From NCBI RefSeq assembly GCF_000372845.1, contig NZ_KB889963.1, forward strand, positions 992,001 through 1,056,000: 64,000 bases of DNA, given 5' to 3'. Shown here in pieces: positions 61,601 through 64,000 of this stretch (position 1 is the first letter of the stretch; each line of letters begins with the position of its first letter). The notes beneath the pieces were generated by a model that ran no database searches, had not been told where the DNA came from, and saw only the letters and a program-made list of their open reading frames with translations. Made by a program: the position numbers and the translations under genes. The stretch comes from Methylocystis rosea SV97. Its GTDB lineage: Bacteria > Pseudomonadota > Alphaproteobacteria > Rhizobiales > Beijerinckiaceae.

Positions 61601-62098
61601 GAAAGCGTCGCCGTGTCGGATTTCTTGCGGCATGCATTGGAGGCCTGTCAGCCGCTCATCGAAAACAAAGCCCACCGCGTAACCGTGAATGTCGCGGATG
61701 AGCCGCTGCGGGTTTTCGGCGACTCTGTCCGTCTGGCGCAGATTGCGGCCAATATCATCAACAACGCGGCGAAATACACCCCCCCGGGCGGCCGCATCGA
61801 AATTGACGCCGCGCGCGGGGGTAACGAAGTCGTGCTGCGGGTTCGCGACAATGGCGTTGGCATCAGCGCCGACATGATGCCGCGCGTCTTCGATCTTTTC
61901 GCGCAGACGGACGGCCAAATTCGGCTCTCCGAAGGTGGGCTCGGCATTGGCCTCGCGCTTGTGCGCAGCCTTACGGAAATCCACGGCGGCCGGGTGGAAG
62001 CGCGCAGCGCGGGCGTCGGCCGCGGCAGCGAATTCATCGTCAGTTTGCCGCTCGCGGATCGCGCCGATCCAGCTGCGTCACCCTCCTTGGGAGGCTGA
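58697..62098 (+). CDS. Seven-PAS sensor histidine kinase
   Basis: This 1133-residue soluble kinase holds seven PAS/PAC units; each PAC ends in a DITERK-type motif (DITERK, DITERK, DVTERK, DITDRK, DISERK, DINDLK, DVTARH). It then has the H-box DEFLATLAHELRNPLTPIRNA with His906 and an ATPase part with NIINNAAKYTPPGG and GLGIGLALVRSLTEIHGG. There are no membrane helices, so it senses inside the cell. The PAS units have no visible cofactor cysteine of the LOV type and no FixL-like heme histidine that I can identify, so the signals are open. The single receiver upstream could be its partner. Confidence 0.92.
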   Translation: MTFSNMDTFWVVNWSTDVDGKCNFIGRQWPIITGQSAEAAMAEGWLQAFHADDLELVKVELGLAGRSERPFQIVARLRRKDGQFRWALAVGAPHYDEQGGFVGYSGSIIDFHDRIDITERKERLDALRASEERYRSLFETSRDGIVTVDMSGRILEANPAYQKMLGYTLEELKRLTYQELTPEVWHDMEAAVVREHILPRGESAEYEKEYIRKDGAVFPISLRTWTVVDENGRVVGMRAFVRDITERKQTEAALRDSEERFRVAFANASIGFAMNGPDDTHLDANRAYCVITGYTREELLALKGSELIHPDDWPANRALAERMLAGEIPGFVVENRYVRKNGENIWVRKSVSLIRWADGVPRWIITFVEDVTERKLAEEALQQSRNDLDRAQEVGKIGWWRMDVRRNVLTWSDENHRIFGVPSGTPLTYDSFLSIVHPDDQADVDAKWQAGLRGEPYDIEHRIVSGDEVKWVREKAYLEFDAAGALLGGFGITQDITDRKQAEEALRVSEARLRLATEAAKIGAFDWRIPTDVNIWTPELEAMYGLSPGEFGRRQSAWEQLVHQEDRAGAAAKVNETLATGEPVEHEWRVVWPDGSVHWIAGRFQGFKDAAGKPMRLTGVNIDISERKRVEEALRESELRYRSLVEAASAITWSCPPSGLHQKPQQEWMAFTGQTAEEMLGDGWTKVVHPDDLEAAAARWRAALGSGEPFWSEHRIRRHDGEWRWMRVQAAPIRAATDEIVEWFGSNTDINDLKRAELALRESQQQLELALEAGQLGFWDWHVPSGRVMFGGSWASMLGYELSEMEPDVRAWERLIHPDEREIVAARLADHLEGRAEIYECEHRLLHKDGSWRWILDRGRIVERDAAGRPLRAIGTHADVTARHEAESALQDADRRKDEFLATLAHELRNPLTPIRNAVHILKRKYGPQFPDTPLLAMVQRQVDHLVRLVDDLLEVSRISRGKVDLRKESVAVSDFLRHALEACQPLIENKAHRVTVNVADEPLRVFGDSVRLAQIAANIINNAAKYTPPGGRIEIDAARGGNEVVLRVRDNGVGISADMMPRVFDLFAQTDGQIRLSEGGLGIGLALVRSLTEIHGGRVEARSAGVGRGSEFIVSLPLADRADPAASPSLGG

Positions 62099-62123
62099 CG
62101 CTCCGTGTTCTTGCCGCATCATC

Positions 62124-62465
62124 CTATTCTGCGGCAGTCGGCGCATAGTTTGGATTGGATTCGGTGAGAACCGCGTCGAAGCCTTCAAATTCGGGACCGC
62201 CCAGATAGAGATCGCGGTTCTGACCAGCGTTTTTGTGGGCCTCACGAAAATGTTCGGAATGCGTCCAATCGATGAAGTGCTGCCGAGTCTCCCACAGCGC
62301 ATGCGACGCATAGAGAACGTGGTCCTCCCGCTCGGGCCCCTTGAGCAAATGGAAGACGATGAAGCCGGGCCTTTCCTGAAGCCGCGACTGACGCGACCGC
62401 CAGACGTCCTCGAAGGCCTGTTCCTTTCCCTTGACGATTTTGAAGCGGTTCATTGCGACAAACAT
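62124..62465 (-). CDS. ABM-fold monooxygenase, HmoA/IsdG-like
   Basis: The 113-residue protein begins MFVAMNRFKIVKGKEQAFED and has the antibiotic-biosynthesis-monooxygenase ferredoxin-like fold: VWRSRQSRLQERPGFIVFHLL and a WETRQHFIDWTHSEHFREAH helix. The HFREAHKNAG part is typical of heme-degrading HmoA-type proteins. It may take part in heme turnover, or it may be a small oxygenase of other substrates. It is convergent with the multi-PAS kinase (25 bases) and divergent from the metal ATPase. Confidence 0.85.
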   Translation of the reverse strand: MFVAMNRFKIVKGKEQAFEDVWRSRQSRLQERPGFIVFHLLKGPEREDHVLYASHALWETRQHFIDWTHSEHFREAHKNAGQNRDLYLGGPEFEGFDAVLTESNPNYAPTAAE

Positions 62466-62799
62466 GACTCGGCTCCTGTCATTGGTCTCGGCGGGTTCCG
62501 CCAGCGTTCTTAGCTAATCGTCCCCAAGGCGAAAGGCAAAGAACCTGATCGAAGCGGCGACGGCTTGGACTCGATGATCCCTGATCTGACGTTCGCCGCA
62601 GGCGTGATCAGCAACTCTCCGCCATATGCCAAGCCTCAATGCTCTATCGCGCGGTAGCGGCTCCGCTAAGACCGAAACGCATTGTGGACCGGGGCGTTAA
62701 ACTAAGTTAGGAGCGAAATCTCGCGGCTGCGTGAAGTCAGAGTCGGAGATCGCCGCTCGCAAGCATTTCCGAGAAACGCTCTTGAGGTCCTCGCTGACC
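62466..62799. other. 334-base divergent gap between the monooxygenase and the ATPase
   Basis: This stretch must hold the promoters of both neighbours. I see no open frame with coding character and no clear operator or repeat. Confidence 0.4.
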
Positions 62800-64000
62800 A
62801 TGGCGTGTGTAGAAATTGTCCATGAGTTGGACAAGCGTCTGCGGTTGCGGCTTTTGTCCGATGCGGACGATTTTGCGCAGACGGAAGTTGCGCTGCGACA
62901 GCTTCCCGGCGTCGCGTCCGTGCGCGCTAATCGCGCCTGCGCATCGTTGACGTTGGCGTATGACGGACAGCCTGAGGTCCGCGACGCCATTCTCGCGACA
63001 GCACGTCGAACGCCATCAGCGGCGGCCGATACCTGGCGGCCTCCGCCAGCCGCCAACGCCAGGCGCGTGACTCTCGCAGCCGGCGCGATCGCCGCCACGC
63101 TCCTCCTTCCCGCGCCGCTCGCCGCAGCGATCACTTGGCTCAACATCGCCGGCGTCCTCGCGCGCGGCATCCTTGCGGCGTCGCGCGGCAAGCTGAAGAC
63201 CGACGTTCTTGATGCGCTCGCCATCGGCGTGCCGGCGGCGCGCCAGGAATATGCCACCGCCAGCGTGACCCGCTTCCTTCTCGCGCTGGCGGAGCATATC
63301 GAGGCCACCACCGTCCAGCAGTCGGATGAATTGCTGCGCTCGCTCCTGCGACAAGGGCCTGGCGACGTGTGGGTGGAACGCCACGACGGCGAACTCGCGC
63401 GTGTGCCTTTCATGCAGCTTAAAGGTGGCGAGCGCGTCGTCATCGGCGCCGGCGAAACCATTCCGGTCGACGGCCCGGTGGTCGCCGGCGACGCTTATGT
63501 CGATCAGTCGTCGGTGACCGGCGAAAGCCTTCCCCTGCCGCACGCGGTCGGAGATCAGGCGCTCGCGGGCGGCGTTGTCACCGACGGACGGCTCGTGGTC
63601 CAGGCTGAGCGCGTGGGCGAGGCGACGACGCCCGGGCGTATCGCGCGCTATATCCAGGAGGCGCTCGACCGCCTGGCGGAGATCCAGACGGTGTCCAGCG
63701 TCTTTGCGGATCGGCGCGTCGGCATTACGCTGGCCACGGCTGCAGTGGTGTTCGCCCTTACGCGCGATTGGCGTCGGATCGAATCCGTTTTCATGGTCGA
63801 CTATTCCTGCGCCGTGAAGCTCGGCACGCCGATCGCCATAAAATCCGCAATGTATCGGGCGGCGCAAGAAGGCTGTCTGGTCAAGAGCGGAACGGCGATC
63901 GAAACGCTTGCCGGAGTCGACACGATCGTCTTCGACAAGACCGGCACGCTGACCCACAATACGTTGGAGGTCACGGACATTTGTCCGCTGGACCCGGGGA
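62800..64000 (+). CDS. P1B-type metal-transporting ATPase, N-terminal 400 residues (runs off window)
   Basis: The frame from ATG 62800 runs open to the end of the window. The first 75 residues look like an HMA-type fold without a CxxC metal site. Two hydrophobic segments follow (about 90-125), then the actuator domain with SSVTGESLPLPHAVGDQALAGG, then a further membrane part with the ion-site helix MVDYSCAVKLGTPIAIKSAM (Cys337), and the phosphorylation motif DKTGTLT (Asp379). The transmembrane motif reads Ser-Cys-Ala where CPC or SPC is usual, as in the CtpC-like group thought to carry Mn, Zn or others. The nucleotide domain and C-terminal helices lie outside. Confidence 0.88.
   Translation, partial: MACVEIVHELDKRLRLRLLSDADDFAQTEVALRQLPGVASVRANRACASLTLAYDGQPEVRDAILATARRTPSAAADTWRPPPAANARRVTLAAGAIAATLLLPAPLAAAITWLNIAGVLARGILAASRGKLKTDVLDALAIGVPAARQEYATASVTRFLLALAEHIEATTVQQSDELLRSLLRQGPGDVWVERHDGELARVPFMQLKGGERVVIGAGETIPVDGPVVAGDAYVDQSSVTGESLPLPHAVGDQALAGGVVTDGRLVVQAERVGEATTPGRIARYIQEALDRLAEIQTVSSVFADRRVGITLATAAVVFALTRDWRRIESVFMVDYSCAVKLGTPIAIKSAMYRAAQEGCLVKSGTAIETLAGVDTIVFDKTGTLTHNTLEVTDICPLDPG

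Noticed and set aside
62697-63957. Long minus-strand frames at the right end
   Set aside because: They are shadows of the P1B ATPase, whose plus-strand motifs (TGES, DKTGTLT) are decisive.

Overview
This window carries a nearly complete photosynthesis gene cluster (PGC) of a purple, bacteriochlorophyll a-type alphaproteobacterium, at about 1.2-53.5 kb, with unrelated flanks. GC content and GC3 are high. The gene order (crtIB..CDEF, bchCXYZ, puf, bchEJ, bchODI, ppsR1-bphP, tspO-bchP-bchG-ppsR2, bchFNBHLM-lhaA-puhABC-acsF-puhE-hemA) resembles Hyphomicrobiales such as the Bradyrhizobium/Rhodopseudomonas and Beijerinckiaceae/Methylocystaceae groups. Several non-coding repeats and genomic habits also fit that order. 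I cannot name a genus from the sequence alone.

Left flank (1-1.5 kb): the 5' end of a SagB/ThcOx nitroreductase on the minus strand, then a VanB/phthalate-dioxygenase-type reductase. Carotenoid block (1.6-8.9 kb): crtI, crtB and a 47-aa membrane peptide on +, crtC and crtD on -, crtE and crtF on +. This set fits a spirilloxanthin/rhodopin-type pathway; there is no crtA in the window. Chlorin reductase and reaction-centre block (9.0-17.7 kb, +): bchC-X-Y-Z, a pufQ-like gene, pufB-A (LH1), pufL-M and tetraheme pufC, closed by a clear terminator. Next come bchE-bchJ and bchI-D-O on -. A light-sensing unit follows: ppsR1, a kinase-less bacteriophytochrome (bphP), its heme oxygenase, and convergent aerR. 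A membrane-anchored alpha/beta hydrolase, then (-) bchG, a BCH-family transporter, bchP, tspO, a small membrane protein, and ppsR2. The last block (+, 37.9-53.4 kb) is a tightly overlapped superoperon bchF-N-B-H-L-M-lhaA-puhA-B-C-(101 aa)-acsF-puhE-hemA.

The genes together cover ALA synthesis (hemA), Mg chelation (bchHDI), methylation (bchM), ring E closure by both oxygen-independent (bchE) and oxygen-dependent (acsF) enzymes, both dark-operative reductases (bchLNB, bchXYZ), side-chain steps (bchJ, bchF, bchC), esterification and reduction (bchG, bchP), plus apoproteins and assembly factors. TGT-N12-ACA operators for PpsR/CrtJ lie before crtI, between crtD and crtE, before bchC, before bchI, before bchG, and (one-mismatch, overlapping) between ppsR2 and bchF. 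Control therefore seems to combine PpsR repression with light (BphP) and B12/redox (AerR) antirepression.

Right flank (53.5-64 kb): an MFS transporter gene broken by a one-base shift in an A-run, a KGG-repeat stress protein, an orphan small protein, a sensorless histidine kinase with a FixJ-type regulator, a single-domain receiver, a seven-PAS histidine kinase, an ABM-fold monooxygenase, and the start of a P1B-type ATPase that runs off the window.

The most interesting points are: a crtI start codon lying inside its PpsR operator; a crtC gene whose conserved N-terminus has no start codon and sits in the -1 frame of crtD; two PpsR paralogues of which only one keeps the helix-turn-helix cysteine; the kinase-less BphP module; several conserved-looking small proteins of unknown function inside the PGC; and the broken MFS gene.
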